A stretch of DNA of 64,000 nucleotides from Aliikangiella maris (GTDB taxonomy: Bacteria > Pseudomonadota > Gammaproteobacteria > Enterobacterales > Kangiellaceae), in NCBI RefSeq assembly GCF_040719265.1, contig NZ_JBFDAH010000013.1:52913-116912 (forward strand). The letters are read 5' to 3'. The notes under the pieces are model-generated. The model did not search any database. It was not told the DNA's origin and saw nothing but the letters and a program-made list of their open reading frames with translations. Both the position numbers and the translations under genes were made by a program. Numbering within the stretch: position 1 is the first letter of the stretch; each line of letters opens with the position of its first letter. Below, piece by piece: positions 46,373-57,100 of this stretch.

Positions 46373-47584
46373 TTAATAATGTTGCTGGTTTTTTTGATAA
46401 CCCTGGTGATTCATTTTGGTTAATGATATACGCGTAAATACTGGCCCTATAATCTCAAAAATTACGGTCGAACTAATGGCGACAGATAAAAGAAGCTGAC
46501 GATGTTCTGGAAAATAATTAGCCGCCACCAATGCCATACCAATAGCAACACCTGCCTGTGGTAATAAAGCCACCCCCATCCATTTTTTCACACTCTTATC
46601 AACCCCGCTATACCCCCCCCCCAATGTTCCACCTATAACTTTGCCAAAACTTCTTAACAACAAATACGCAAAACCAATAACGCCAATTTTAGCCAGCATT
46701 GATAAATCAAGCTCTGCACCGGCCAGCACAAAAAAGATCACCATAAAAGGCCATTCGATACCTTCAATTGCATGAAAAGGGTACTCATGGTGAGTGGCAA
46801 AGTTGGCAACCACTGCGCCCAACACCATCGCCGCAATCAAAAATGATACATCCAGCCACAAAGCAAGCCCACCACAAACAAAAACAATACCTAAGGCCTC
46901 AGTCAATATTGGCTGTCCCGGTTTTAATCTGCCAGTGAAGTATGCGGCAGGAAAGCCGATGCAAAGACCGAGCATAACTGCGCCGCCAATATCTTTTAAA
47001 ACAACAATGAGTGCCGAGCTGTCAGTCACTCCGTGTGTAAGTGAGCTGACGACCGCTACCCCAATACCAAATAAAATCAATGCCCAGGCATCATCAAGCG
47101 CGACAATTGAAATCAGTAAATTTTTAAAACGTCCTTCATAACCCGACTCTTCGATAACATCAAGTATAGCCGCAGGATCGGTGGCAGCAGCAAGACAACC
47201 TAGCATGATCGCCAATGGAATCGGTATATTTAACAATAATAATCCAAGTGACACGACAATTGTCGTAAGCACAGCCGCACTCACAGAAATCCAAAAAGCC
47301 GACTGCAAAATACTCCCTAAAGACTCCTTGGTTAATTTACCACCGAGTAAAAAACCAATCATCAAAAGCGCCATATCAGTCACTAATTCAAATTTATCAC
47401 TGATAATTGATGGCACAATATCCAAACCATCTTTGCCAATCATGACTCCAAAAATGAGTAAAAGTGTCACTCGAGGCAGAAAGGTCTGCCGACCGACAGT
47501 AGATATAATCAGCCCAGACAGCAAAATAAAGCCAATTGATAGCAAAAATAAAGCATCTGGTTCGAACACAGGTAATTGATTCAT
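46373..47584 (-). CDS. cation:proton antiporter (CPA family)
   Basis: A 403-residue inner-membrane protein with about 12 hydrophobic segments. GCLAAATDPAA and IVALDDAWALILF carry the Asp residues typical of ion-coupled CPA transporters. It exchanges Na+ or K+ for protons, by family. There is no TrkA-N domain, so it is the short form. The codons for LGGGYSG near residue 320 form a run of ten G on the coding strand, a possible slippage site. Confidence 0.87.
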   Translation of the reverse strand: MNQLPVFEPDALFLLSIGFILLSGLIISTVGRQTFLPRVTLLLIFGVMIGKDGLDIVPSIISDKFELVTDMALLMIGFLLGGKLTKESLGSILQSAFWISVSAAVLTTIVVSLGLLLLNIPIPLAIMLGCLAAATDPAAILDVIEESGYEGRFKNLLISIVALDDAWALILFGIGVAVVSSLTHGVTDSSALIVVLKDIGGAVMLGLCIGFPAAYFTGRLKPGQPILTEALGIVFVCGGLALWLDVSFLIAAMVLGAVVANFATHHEYPFHAIEGIEWPFMVIFFVLAGAELDLSMLAKIGVIGFAYLLLRSFGKVIGGTLGGGYSGVDKSVKKWMGVALLPQAGVAIGMALVAANYFPEHRQLLLSVAISSTVIFEIIGPVFTRISLTKMNHQGYQKNQQHY

Positions 47585-47893
47585 ACGCGTTAAAATCGAT
47601 TTGATGAGTTAAGCAGATTTTAGCTAATAAAATAGCATCATTTTGCTCAATCATATAAGGTTCGTTGAACCATAAAGATGATGATGATCAAAGAGATTGA
47701 TTTGTATTAGATTTTTATTTTTATCGATTGCGGTTTAAACGTTATTATTTATTTTGCAATTTAGCGGTGAGATAATCAATCTTGTTAAATGGTTTAAATG
47801 ATCCAATATAACTGACCAATAAATTCCTGGACGTTAAATTGATTGGGTGACATTAAGGCGGCTCGAATTGTACCTAAAAAAGTAAAATAAAAA
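47585..47893. other. intergenic region
   Basis: About 310 bases between two minus-strand genes. I see no gene, RNA or convincing regulatory site. Confidence 0.45.
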
Positions 47894-48613
47894 TCAACTA
47901 ATTTGTTGCAAATATTCGAGCGGTTCAATCAAACCAATTCTGCCTGTTTTATATGGCCCTAAATCCATAAAAGTCCGATTAGCAATTTGTAAATACTCTG
48001 GCATGATAGTATGGCCGTGAAATACGTGGTCAATATTTTTTACCGATTTAACTAGCGAGAGATTTTCACCAAAATAATATGCTTGTTGTTTTAACCACAA
48101 CATATCACTTACCATATGATCGGTTTCAGCATGATGGGACGGTAATGTTCTTAACTTCTGGCGAACGATATTCCAATCACAAATATCAGGCAGTTCAGCA
48201 TGCACTAATCCTACCTTTTGGCCATTCGCTAATTCAAGTTCAATTGCAACGGGTAATTGATTAAATACACTGGCATATGTACCTAATTGCGATTGAGAAA
48301 AGTGTTTCGCCCAGTCACCTCCCCAATAGTACCACTGTGTACTTAATGATGATGACGGATCTTGGTAAACATTCATCAACATACGTTCATGATTGCCTTG
48401 TACAGAGTAAAACCAAGGTTTAGCCAGATAATCAAGTGCCAAGCGACTTTCTAGGCCGCGGTCAATCAAATCGCCCAGGCAAAATAAACGATCGGTTGCA
48501 ACATCAAATCCTATCCCTTTAAGCTGACTTTCCAATAATGAAAAATGCCCGTGGATATCGGCACAAATAAAGTCGCGCCCATTGGTATTTTTTAAATAGC
48601 TTTTAAAAAGCAT
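47894..48613 (-). CDS. PP2A-like serine/threonine phosphatase
   Basis: A 239-residue metallophosphatase of the lambda-phage/PrpA type. The metal motifs ADIHGH (DxH), LGDLIDRG and VQGNHE are present, as is the later HGH in HVFHGHTIMP. It removes phosphate from protein Ser/Thr/Tyr or from nucleotides such as Ap4A. The target here is unknown. Confidence 0.85.
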   Translation of the reverse strand: MLFKSYLKNTNGRDFICADIHGHFSLLESQLKGIGFDVATDRLFCLGDLIDRGLESRLALDYLAKPWFYSVQGNHERMLMNVYQDPSSSLSTQWYYWGGDWAKHFSQSQLGTYASVFNQLPVAIELELANGQKVGLVHAELPDICDWNIVRQKLRTLPSHHAETDHMVSDMLWLKQQAYYFGENLSLVKSVKNIDHVFHGHTIMPEYLQIANRTFMDLGPYKTGRIGLIEPLEYLQQIS

Positions 48614-49473
48614 AACCTGTCTAAATTTATTTTCTCTGTATGAATGAATGACTCATGCGATGTCATGTAGTTAGCCATTCTATTTTTATACGCAACTATT
48701 TCAATCATAACACTAATTTTTATTAGCGTTTATTTTATATATTTAATATTAATACTCGTAACCAACATAAACAATTAATTTAAGAATAAATACCTTTAAC
48801 ACTAATCATTGCTGACTGTATCGTATCAACAAAATAATACTTTCTAAAATTCATTAACCTGCTCTTCATTTATCCGACTAGTTAGTATTAAAAGTATTGA
48901 ACAAACACCGAAAATATTTTATGTGAATTTTACATTAACAATTTACTGGCGCTTTTTTAATAACTCAACTGAGTAAATATTTGAATCATTGCGAGTGGTT
49001 AACCATCAACATACAACATTAGCTATGGGCATAGTTATCCATGAGCATAGTTATCCATGAGCATAGTTATCCATGAGCATACTACGCCATAAAAATTACC
49101 CATAGAATAGGTCTTTCGACCCATTCAATTTAATCAATGATGATTAACCAAAATACTTTAATTCATTGGTAAAATAATATCAGTTATGCTTTTTTATATT
49201 CGCTTATTTAGAAACAACAATAGAGGCTATCGTCTATTTCACATCAAAAAACGCAATAAGTTAGTCTCTTTCAATTAGCTTTGCCAATTCCTCCAAGTTC
49301 TCACCCCGAAATATCAGGTGCAATAAACATGGCCATTATTCCCCACAGTACATAGCTTATCACTAGCAGCTTTCGCGATAATCGACATAAAATAATTCCC
49401 CCACAAAACCCAACGTTTTAGCAATTTTGAGCTAATATTGTACCAAAGCACAAAAGCATAAAATGAGGTAAAA
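48614..49473. other. long AT-rich intergenic region with a 16-bp tandem repeat
   Basis: About 860 bases with no convincing gene. It contains the tandem repeat at 49025-49080. The last part supplies the promoter of the former H-NOX gene. Confidence 0.5.
49025..49080. repeat. 16-bp tandem repeat, 3.5 copies
   Basis: Unit ATGAGCATAGTTATCC occurs at 49025-49040 (with one change, ATGGGC), 49041-49056 and 49057-49072, followed by half a unit. The unit length is not a multiple of three, and no protein frame runs through it. Confidence 0.9.
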
Positions 49474-50021
49474 ATGAAGGGTATTGTTTTTGCGGAGTTT
49501 ATTGAATTAGTCGAAGAAAAATTTTCTCTCGAATTGGCCGATCAAATTATCGAAGAGTCCAACTTGCCGTCAGGCGGCAGTTATACTTCGGTTTCGACTT
49601 ATGATCACGGTGAAATGGTACAACTTGTTACTCGTTTAAGTGAGCATCACAAGTGCCCGTGCCGGTACTCTTACAGACTTTTGGCAAACACTTAACTTCC
49701 CGATTTAGCAAGCTTTATCCAGGTTTCTTCGCTGAAATTAACGACACTTTTGCATTTTTACAAACCATCGAAAACCATGTACATGTTGAAGTAAGAAAGC
49801 TCTATCCTGACGCGGAACTCCCCACTTTTGATGTTGAGCAGCCAGACGCCAACACATTGATAATGACCTATTCATCTTTTCGACCATTTGCTGACCTGGC
49901 AGCAGGTTTGATTGAGGGTGCTATCGAATATTATCAGAACAACATTAAACTGGTTCGCGAAGATTTGTCTGGCGGTAAGGGTAATAACGAAAGATTTATC
50001 TTAACTCGCGAAGCTATCTAA
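49474..50021 (+). pseudogene. H-NOX haem nitric-oxide sensor, frameshifted
   Basis: The two halves of an H-NOX (HNOB) protein are in different frames. Frame one gives MKGIVFAEFIELVEEKF...SEHHK, and after about 49651 the frame of 49653 continues VPVPVLLQTFGKHL to the end. Restoring one lost base gives a normal 182-residue H-NOX. It keeps the proximal haem His in IENHVHVEV and the YxSxR motif (YSSFR). The start has a TGAGG ribosome-binding site. It would have signalled to the kinase encoded one base downstream. Loss by a one-base deletion is the direct reading; a sequencing error is possible here but the neighbours are broken too. Confidence 0.85.
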
Positions 50022-50022
50022 A

Positions 50023-51596
50023 ATGACGGATACCGTCAGCAATAACCGTTGGCAACGAGAACGCGCAGCCCAGAAGGAAGCAGAAAAACTGCTCGAGGAA
50101 AAAAGTCGTGAGCTGTATGAAGCGAATGAAAAGCTTACTCGATTAGCTGAAAATCTCGAAGAACAAGTAAAAATTCGCACTCAGGAATTAGAGGAAGCCA
50201 TCGATAAATCAGAAGAAGCAAACCAAGCCAAATCACAGTTTTTAGCCAATATGAGTCACGAGATACGCACCCCGATGAATGGCGTAACAGGCATGTTGGC
50301 TCTGTTATTACGTACTAATTTAGAAAAAGAACAGCACAAATACGCCTCATTGGCCCAATCCAGCGCACAATCTTTGCTCACATTAATTGATGATATTTTA
50401 GATTTTTCCAAAGTCGAAGCAGGTAAACTCGAACTAGAATTTATCGATTTTAATCTGCGAACCCTCATTGAAGAATGTGTAACCACATTAAGCCAACAAT
50501 GCATTGGCATCCCGAAAGATAAACAGGCGGAACTATTTAAATCTTTCACTCAGGTAGATGCCTCAACCACAAGACTTTACGGTGGCACTGGCTTGGGACT
50601 TGCGATTACCCGCCGGTTATGTCAACTAATGGGGGGGATATCAGCGTCACCAGCGAAGAAGGACAAGGGAGTCAATTTAGCTTTCACCTTAAACTGCAAA
50701 GCAGTCATGCGACACCACAAATATTGCCAAGTATTGATATGTATGGCGTCAAAATGCTGGTGGTTGATGACAATGCAACCAATCGTGAGGTAATGCTGGC
50801 ACAACTAACACAATGGGGCGCCGAAGTTGTACTGGCAGACAGTGGTGAAGCGGCTCTGCAATATCTGACAGCAGCCATTGAGCAAGACAATATCCCTAAA
50901 ATTGCTTTTCTCGATATGTAAATGCCCAAAATGAGTGGTGTTGACTTAGCCAACCATTTACGTAAGAACCCTAAACTAGCGCAAGTTTCTTTAATTATGA
51001 TGACCTCAATGGGCGCACGCGGCGATGGCCAAAAGCTCGCTGCGCTCGGGTTTAAGGCTTACTTTCCCAAACCTTTTTCCATGAGTGATTTATTTGATGC
51101 AATTTCGGTCGTATTGTCGGGCGGTCAAGTTCTGGAGCAAGCGAAACCGTTAGTTACCCAGCATTATTTAAAAAATTTACAAAAGTATACTCAGCAGCAA
51201 GTTTTTCGAAAAAAGTCAGCTAATGAAAAATTTCAAATTCTTCTGGTTGAAGATCATTATGTTAATCAAAAACTGGCTAAGTGGTCGATTGAAGAGTTAG
51301 GACATACATGCGAGATTGCTCCAAATGGTTATCAGGCCATCAAAACACTGCAACAAAAATCGGCTGACCGCTTTGATTTAATTTTAATGGATTGCCAAAT
51401 GCCGGTGTTAGATGGCTACCAAACAACCCAAAAAATTCGTGAAGGAGAAGCGGGAGAACATTGGCGACATGCCATTATTATTGCAATGACCGCCAACGCA
51501 CTGCAAGGCGATAAAGAAAAATGCCTTAGCAGCGGTATGAATGATTACATCAGTAAACCCATTATTCTTGATACTTTACAGCAAAAACTTTCATGA
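50023..51596 (+). pseudogene. hybrid histidine kinase (H-NOX partner), multiply broken
   Basis: Remains of a HisKA-HATPase-REC-REC protein. A coiled coil leads to the phospho-acceptor MSHEIRTPMNG. The ATP domain is missing its N-box segment: TTLSQQ joins directly to CIGIPKDK near 50500, an apparent in-frame deletion of about 80 codons. At 50631-50637 a G7 run (G8 needed) shifts the frame inside LMGGD. In the first receiver FLDM is followed by TAA (50919-50921) where CAA (Gln) is expected before MPKMSG. The second receiver (MDCQMPVLDG) is intact, then runs into an HD-GYP stump. No functional kinase can be made. Confidence 0.87.
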
Positions 51597-51867
51597 AAAA
51601 TGGGATGGTTCGGGCTACCCTGATGGCTTGGCAGGTTTGGACATCCCTGAATCGGCACGTATTGTAGCTATTGCCGATGTATTTGATGCGCTAACCATGA
51701 AGCGCCCCTATAAAGAAGCCTGGCAAGTTACCGATGCACTTACCGAAATTCAAAGTGGCTCAAGATCTCATTTCGATCCAGCATTGGTGACACACTTTAT
51801 GGGTATTGAGCAGGAAATTCTACAAATTAAGCAGGAATGGGATGCAAAGGAGAAGTCGGAAAAATAA
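51592..51867 (+). pseudogene. HD-GYP phosphodiesterase, C-terminal stump
   Basis: From 51592 the frame reads HEKWDGSGYPDGLAG...ADVFDALTMKRPYKEAW, the second half of an HD-GYP c-di-GMP phosphodiesterase domain, about 91 codons. The N-terminal half with the HD residues is gone, and the stump begins inside the last codons of the kinase gene in another frame. This is a deletion junction. In H-NOX operons an HD-GYP or EAL protein is a usual output partner, so the original locus probably was H-NOX / kinase / HD-GYP. Confidence 0.85.
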
Positions 51868-52028
51868 CAATGTTCTAGAGCTATTGAAAATATCAGATGA
51901 CCAAATTCGCACGATATTAGCTAAAACCCAGCTAATATTTCTCACTGAAACTTGATCATCTCATCGTTTAATGAAAGTAACGCGAATAACCTTCCGTCAT
52001 TAAGCTACCCTTCTCTCAAATCTAACGA

Positions 52029-52334
52029 TTAAGGGACCAAATGGGTACCATGTGTTAAAGCCGCTCCAGCTCTTAGCGCGGTTGCAATAAACACTGTTTC
52101 AGCTAATTCTTCAGGTGTCACTCCCGCTTGCAAAGCCGCTTTTTTATGTACCTCAAGACAATAAGGGCACTGAGTAGTCAACGCGATAGCTAATGCCATT
52201 AACTCTTTATATTTTTTAGGGATTGCACCACCTTCAGCCATAGCGGCTTTATCTAGCGCCTCAAAACCTTTCATGGCTTCAGGTGCAAGTTCCTTAAGGT
52301 GGCCTAATTTATTCAAATTCGCCATATCATACAT
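52029..52334 (-). CDS. carboxymuconolactone decarboxylase / AhpD-like protein
   Basis: A 101-residue protein of the CMD/AhpD-like fold with TTQCPYCLEVHKKAAL, the CxxC-xxx-H motif of peroxidase-type members. It probably has thiol-dependent peroxidase or reductase activity in the cytosol. ATG 52334 has GGAG seven bases upstream. It appears intact although it sits among broken genes. Confidence 0.85.
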   Translation of the reverse strand: MYDMANLNKLGHLKELAPEAMKGFEALDKAAMAEGGAIPKKYKELMALAIALTTQCPYCLEVHKKAALQAGVTPEELAETVFIATALRAGAALTHGTHLVP

Positions 52335-52951
52335 AATATTTCTCCAAATTATTTATTTAAAATCAATAACTAACAACAGTTATCTAATAGAACTTTCTAA
52401 CTGCACTGCGCATTATGGTAGCCTTTCGCACGCTCCATCACGGCAGTACTGGATAGATAATGCTTGAATGAGTAGAATTTTACCTTAACCAACAACCTAT
52501 TAGTAGATAGATAAAATAAATTGTTGTTATCATTTTTAAACAAACGGAAAATCGATATTGCTATCTCAATAGAAAATTACAGAATCAACCATGATTTTTT
52601 AAACATTACGAGCAAACCATCCTCTCCATGTGACATTTAGTTCACATCTGCAATAGTAATATTAACGAACGCTAATATTCTTTATAGATTTGAGATAAAC
52701 ACGAGTTCGGCAAACAACGTTTGAATCACACCGCCATGAATAACTGGTGGAATACCATTCAGTCCCGATCTCAACAGGTTGTGAGTGGAAAAAGTTTTAC
52801 CGTGTGTCGGTATCGCTTCTGTAAATTTTTCGATTACACCTAGTCCAAACGATTATGTCATGGTTTGATTGTTTAACACCTTGTTTTTCTCAACTTGCTA
52901 AAAGCAAATCTAGCAACAGTTGTCTTTGGTATCACTCTCTAGGGAGAAAGC
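52335..52951. other. intergenic region between broken genes
   Basis: About 615 bases. A minus-strand open stretch at about 52690-52846 contains IPPVIHGGVIQTLFAEL, vaguely like a hotdog thioesterase fragment, but it is too short to call. Nothing else is recognisable. Confidence 0.4.
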
Positions 52952-53244
52952 ATGGTTGAAATTTCAGTCGTTATTCCTGCAAAAAACGAACAAGACAACT
53001 TTTTTGGCTGCCCATCAGTGTCTTGCTACCTTGGCTAATTCCGCAATGGAAAAAAGCCATTGCCAATTTCGATGGCCGAATAATCCTGCCGCTTGGTTGG
53101 ATTGTATTAGTATTGATTTTTTTTAGTGCTAGTCCTGGAAAGCGTGGCGTTTATATTTTGCCAGCACTACCAATGCTAGCGCTTATTACTGCCCCATATT
53201 TACCTGCGCTACTCAATCATCGTTATATGGGGTTCTGTGCATAA
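52952..53244 (+). pseudogene. fused remnants of a family 2 glycosyltransferase and an ArnT-like transferase
   Basis: ATG 52952 with AGGGAG upstream opens a glycosyltransferase family 2 N-terminus (EISVVIPAKNEQDN). After about 53000 the sequence switches to another frame coding for an internal part of a GT83/ArnT-type membrane transferase (WLPISVLLPWLIPQW; FFSASPGKRGVYILPALPML), which ends abruptly near 53235. Whole GT2 enzymes have about 240 residues and ArnT-like ones about 500, so two large deletions are implied. The pair normally adds undecaprenyl-linked sugars to lipid A or glycans. Confidence 0.75.
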
Positions 53245-53319
53245 ACGCGATATTTTTCGCTTAAATCGCTGCATCCTACGTAGTTCAACGGCTTTGGAGC
53301 GTAGGTTGTTTTAAGGTTC

Positions 53320-53949
53320 CTACTCTTCTCGTTTTAATCTTTTCGAAACTTTTGCAATTTTGCCTCTTGAACAGCCTAGAAGATGGAGGATCATCGAGTA
53401 AGATTTACCGTCAACCAGTAACATCTCGATTTTTTTTGATAATTCAGTATCTTCTTTTCTTCCTTTGTATAATCCACTTGATAAGGCTTTAGCAATTCCA
53501 TCTTTTTGTCTTCGCCTACGATCTTGATAATCTTTTCTAGCTACGGCTGCTAGCAGATCCAACATTAAATCATTTATTGCTGATAACATTCGGTTTGTGA
53601 ATTCATCACTATGCTTCATGAGTTGATGACTTGTTGATAAATCAAGCGAAACGATTCAGAGCTCTTTGGTTTTGATTATTCCTTTCAGCTTGCTCCAGTC
53701 CTTATCATTGAGTCTTGAAATGCGATCAATCTGTTCGACCAGGATAATATCATCCGGCTGGGCAATTTCTAATAATCTGAACAACTCTGGACGATTTAGC
53801 GTTGCACCGCTTTCATTCTCTACAAAAAATGACGCGATAGTTAAATCTGATTGATTAGCGAATCTAATCAGCTGTTTTTTAGCTCTTAGTGCATCTTGCT
53901 CTTTAGTCGATGCACGTAAATAGCCATACACTCGATATTCGGAAGACAA
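53320..53949 (-). pseudogene. serine recombinase (resolvase/invertase) with one TGA
   Basis: A 209-codon frame coding for a serine recombinase. The catalytic Ser is in YGYLRASTKEQDA, and VEQIDRISRL is the conserved Arg region. A TGA at 53656-53658 lies between KTKEL and IVSLDL; the frame then continues without shift through SAINDLMLDLLAAVARKDY to a C-terminal helix-turn-helix. CGA (Arg) to TGA would be a single C-to-T change. The start is TTG 53949 or GTG 53931. Likely inactive; rescue would need readthrough. Recombinase-site-like repeats lie directly upstream. Confidence 0.82.
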
Positions 53950-53958
53950 TAGCGTGAA

Positions 53959-54067
53959 ACCAGTCTATTATAAGTGGTTCTATAATAGCGGTCTATTATA
54001 GGTGGTGTAAACATTTAAAATAGACCGGTTTAGACTGGTTCGATATAGGTATACCTTAAGTGGACTG
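53959..54067. repeat. cluster of direct and inverted repeats, possible recombinase target site
   Basis: ACCAGTCTATTATAAGTGG (53959-53977) is repeated as AGCGGTCTATTATAGGTGG (53987-54005). CTATTATA (53965-53972) and TATAATAG (53981-53988) form a perfect inverted pair. TAGACCGG (54021) and TAGACTGG (54031) follow, then a 23-bp element at 54045-54067 that recurs at 63110-63132. The position directly upstream of a serine recombinase gene fits a res or inversion site. Confidence 0.5.
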
Positions 54068-54136
54068 TATAGCTCTTTCAACAGCAACCTTCTGTGTGGG
54101 AGTAGCGTCTACATACCGATTCGCGACAATAATGCA

Positions 54137-57100
54137 TTATCTTGTGTCGCTGATATCGCTATCTATTGAAGAAGGTACTTGTCCAAATTGCTCCTTGAAA
54201 CAACTTCCAAAGTAGGCAACTGAATTAAACCCACAATCAAAGCAGGTTTGAGTGACATTATGACCAGCTTTGAGCATTTCCATTGCGCGCATCAACCGGA
54301 ATTCTCTTAACACTTGCCCCGGTGATTGGCTAAGCAGTTTCTCCGTGTAACGGGCTAAAGCGCGTTTTTCCATATTTAGCTGCGAAGCAATGGTTTCTAT
54401 TTTAACTTTGCTGTCGGCGAAGTGGTCGTTAAGAGCAGTATCCAGCTCTTGCATGAATCGTAGTTCTTTGTTTTCAACTTTTTCGATTTTAAAATTACGT
54501 TGATAAAAGTGTTGCTTGATATATTCCTGCTGTGCGTTAAACGAGGCAACTAGATTAACTGATTTCATTAACAAAATTTCCGGGCTGAAAGGTTTACCGA
54601 TATAGTCATCCGCCTTCATTTGATAACCGCGTTTCTGGCTTTGCAGATCGCTTTTAGCAGTGAGCAGGATAAATGGAATATGGCGCAACTCCCGGGTATT
54701 TTTAACTTTGGCGGCGAGTTCATATCCGTCCATCTCAGGCATCATAACATCGGAAATGATTAGTTGCGGTAGTTTGCCTTGCAGCTTTTCTAACGCTTCT
54801 TTGCCGTTGTCGGCGGTAATGACTTCAAATTCTTCCCGCAATAATGAGGCGGTGTAATCTTGTAATTCCGGTTCGTCTTCAACCAGTAATACTAACGCTT
54901 TTGATGTGGTATTTATTGTTATATACGGCAACGGAGAGCTTTCTTTAATGGATTCAGTGATGCTGGGTGATTCTATCGGTTGCAAAGGTAATATGACGAT
55001 AAATGTGCAACCTTTGCTGCCGTCAGATTTTACATTGATCTTGCCTTGCATAGATTCAACTAGTTCTTTGGTTAGCGCCAGACCAATTCCTGAGCCTTGT
55101 TTGATATTACCTGGCATTTTGTAAAAGCGCCGGAATATTTTTTCCATTTTATCTTCGTCAATACCGCTGCCTTGATCGTTAACTTCTAACATTAGGGCGT
55201 CGTCCTTATAGCTTAGGCTAACCGACACTTGAGCACCATCTGGACTATGTTTTATGGCGTTAGTGATAAGGTTGGTTAATATGGTTTGCCACGCGTGTTG
55301 GATTAACTTGAAGGACAACGGGGTTTCAATATTGATAAGTTCTATTTTTGCCTGATTTTCATCAGCCAGAATTCGTAAGCCATCAACTACAGTGGTGGTA
55401 AGTTGTTTGATATCGACAATTTCTGTTTTGTGGTTATGAGCGTGTACTTCGGCTAGTGCCAGTAATTGTTCAACCAAATAAAGCAGCTTTTCGCCCTGAT
55501 GTTTCACACCTTTAATTTGTTGGTTGATATTGTCGGGTAGCTTTTGTTTGAGCACATTGTCGATTGGGCCGAGGATCAGCGTTAAAGGTGTACGCAATTC
55601 ATGGGATAAATTTTCGAAAAGCTTTTGTTTGTCATCGAGGACTTGGGCCAGTTCTTTGGTGCGGAGGCTGACGGTTTGTTCCAGTTCTAAATTGATGGCT
55701 TTTAGGCGTTTTTGTTTGGACCTTAGATAAAAAGCGATGAAGAAAAGTAAAAATAGTCCATAGCCGAAGTAGGCGTACTCGGTTTGCCACCAGGGAGGCT
55801 CTACATAGAGCGTGATCTGCAGCGGTGATTCTGACCAGATGCCATCACTATTGGCACCAAGAACCTCAATGACTTGTCGTCCGGGTTCTAACAAAGCGAA
55901 AGTCAGTTTTGGTTTATTACCAAGATCGATCCACTGAGTTTGTCCAAGTTTTCTATATTTGAATTGCTGTTTGGGTGTGGCAATCACGTCATCCAAATAA
56001 AAATTCAGTTCCAACAGGGTGTCGGAATGGTTCAAAATAAGACTAATATTCCCGGTTTGATCATTATTGAGCCGCTGGTCTTGAATATTTCGTAACCGTA
56101 TCCCATTTAATGTGCCGAAGGAATAATGAATCTGAGGTGCGACCTTGTTAATTAAAACATCTTCAGGGTAAAAACGCACAAAACCGCCAAGCCCTCCAAA
56201 AAATAGCTCACCATCTTCCGCAACATAAGCCGACTCTGAGTCAAACTCAATTCCGCGTAATCCATCATGTTCATTAAAAGAGAATATTTCCAGATTACAG
56301 TCGGCGAGTGCCATATCGCAGGATTTAATTCTATTTAACCCTTTTGGTGTTCCAACCCAAACATCCCCAGTTTGATCGGTAATGGCCGACCAAACCGTAT
56401 TACTCAGTAGTCCTTCCGTAATGGTTATTTTTTTTATCAAGTTTCTTGTTCGGTTAAACACCCAAATACCTTGACCAAAGCTGACGACAAACATCTGTCC
56501 GAATCTGTCCTCAGTGACAGAAAAAAAATAGGTGTTGTCGATATCATGTGAAGTCAATGTATCGAAATTTTCAGTGAAAGAGTCAAAAATCTGTAATCCA
56601 GCGCCATGGGTAGATATCCAAATATTGCCATGACTATCCTTAAATAATCCACGTGCTCTTGCTGAATTTGGCAACGCGTGTGCTTTTACTGTGAGAGTGG
56701 TCTTCTTATTGATTTTCATCAGGCTTCGTCCTGCGGCCAAGATATAATCTCCATCCTCCAGAACTTCGGTTATCGGCATTCGAAAATTAAAATATTGACT
56801 CTCATCGGTTGAAGTATTTGCAATCTTCTTCCATATTGGAGCTGCCGTTTGTTTGACTATTAATCCGTCAATATTACTGGCAAGCCAGAGTTGCCCTAAG
56901 TTATCGACAATCACTCTTCGAATGTCACGCAGAGGAAAAGGAACAGTCGATAGTTCAACCCAGTCGCTCATTTTGTTTTTCTGATAATACACGCCATTAT
57001 CAGAACTGCAGACCCAAAGCCCGCCCTTATCATCTTTAAAAAATCCACGCACAGAATTTGCCGGTAATAAGGGAAAAGTCACATTAGCAGTTTCACTGCT

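Noticed and set aside
49025..49080. CRISPR or integron attachment sites
   Set aside because: Head-to-tail 16-bp units without spacers or attC symmetry, and no cas or integrase genes nearby.
50619..50921. Stand-alone receiver protein from ATG 50619
   Set aside because: The ATG is created by the frameshift inside the kinase gene and the frame contains the tail of the ATPase domain; it is a fragment, not an independent gene.
52690..52846. Minus-strand open stretch resembling a hotdog thioesterase fragment (IPPVIHGGVIQTLF)
   Set aside because: About 52 codons, no start or family-wide match, and such open stretches occur by chance; kept only as a remark.
53320..53619. Separate small gene starting at ATG 53619
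   Set aside because: It continues in frame from the upstream recombinase half across one TGA, so it is the C-terminal half of the same broken gene.
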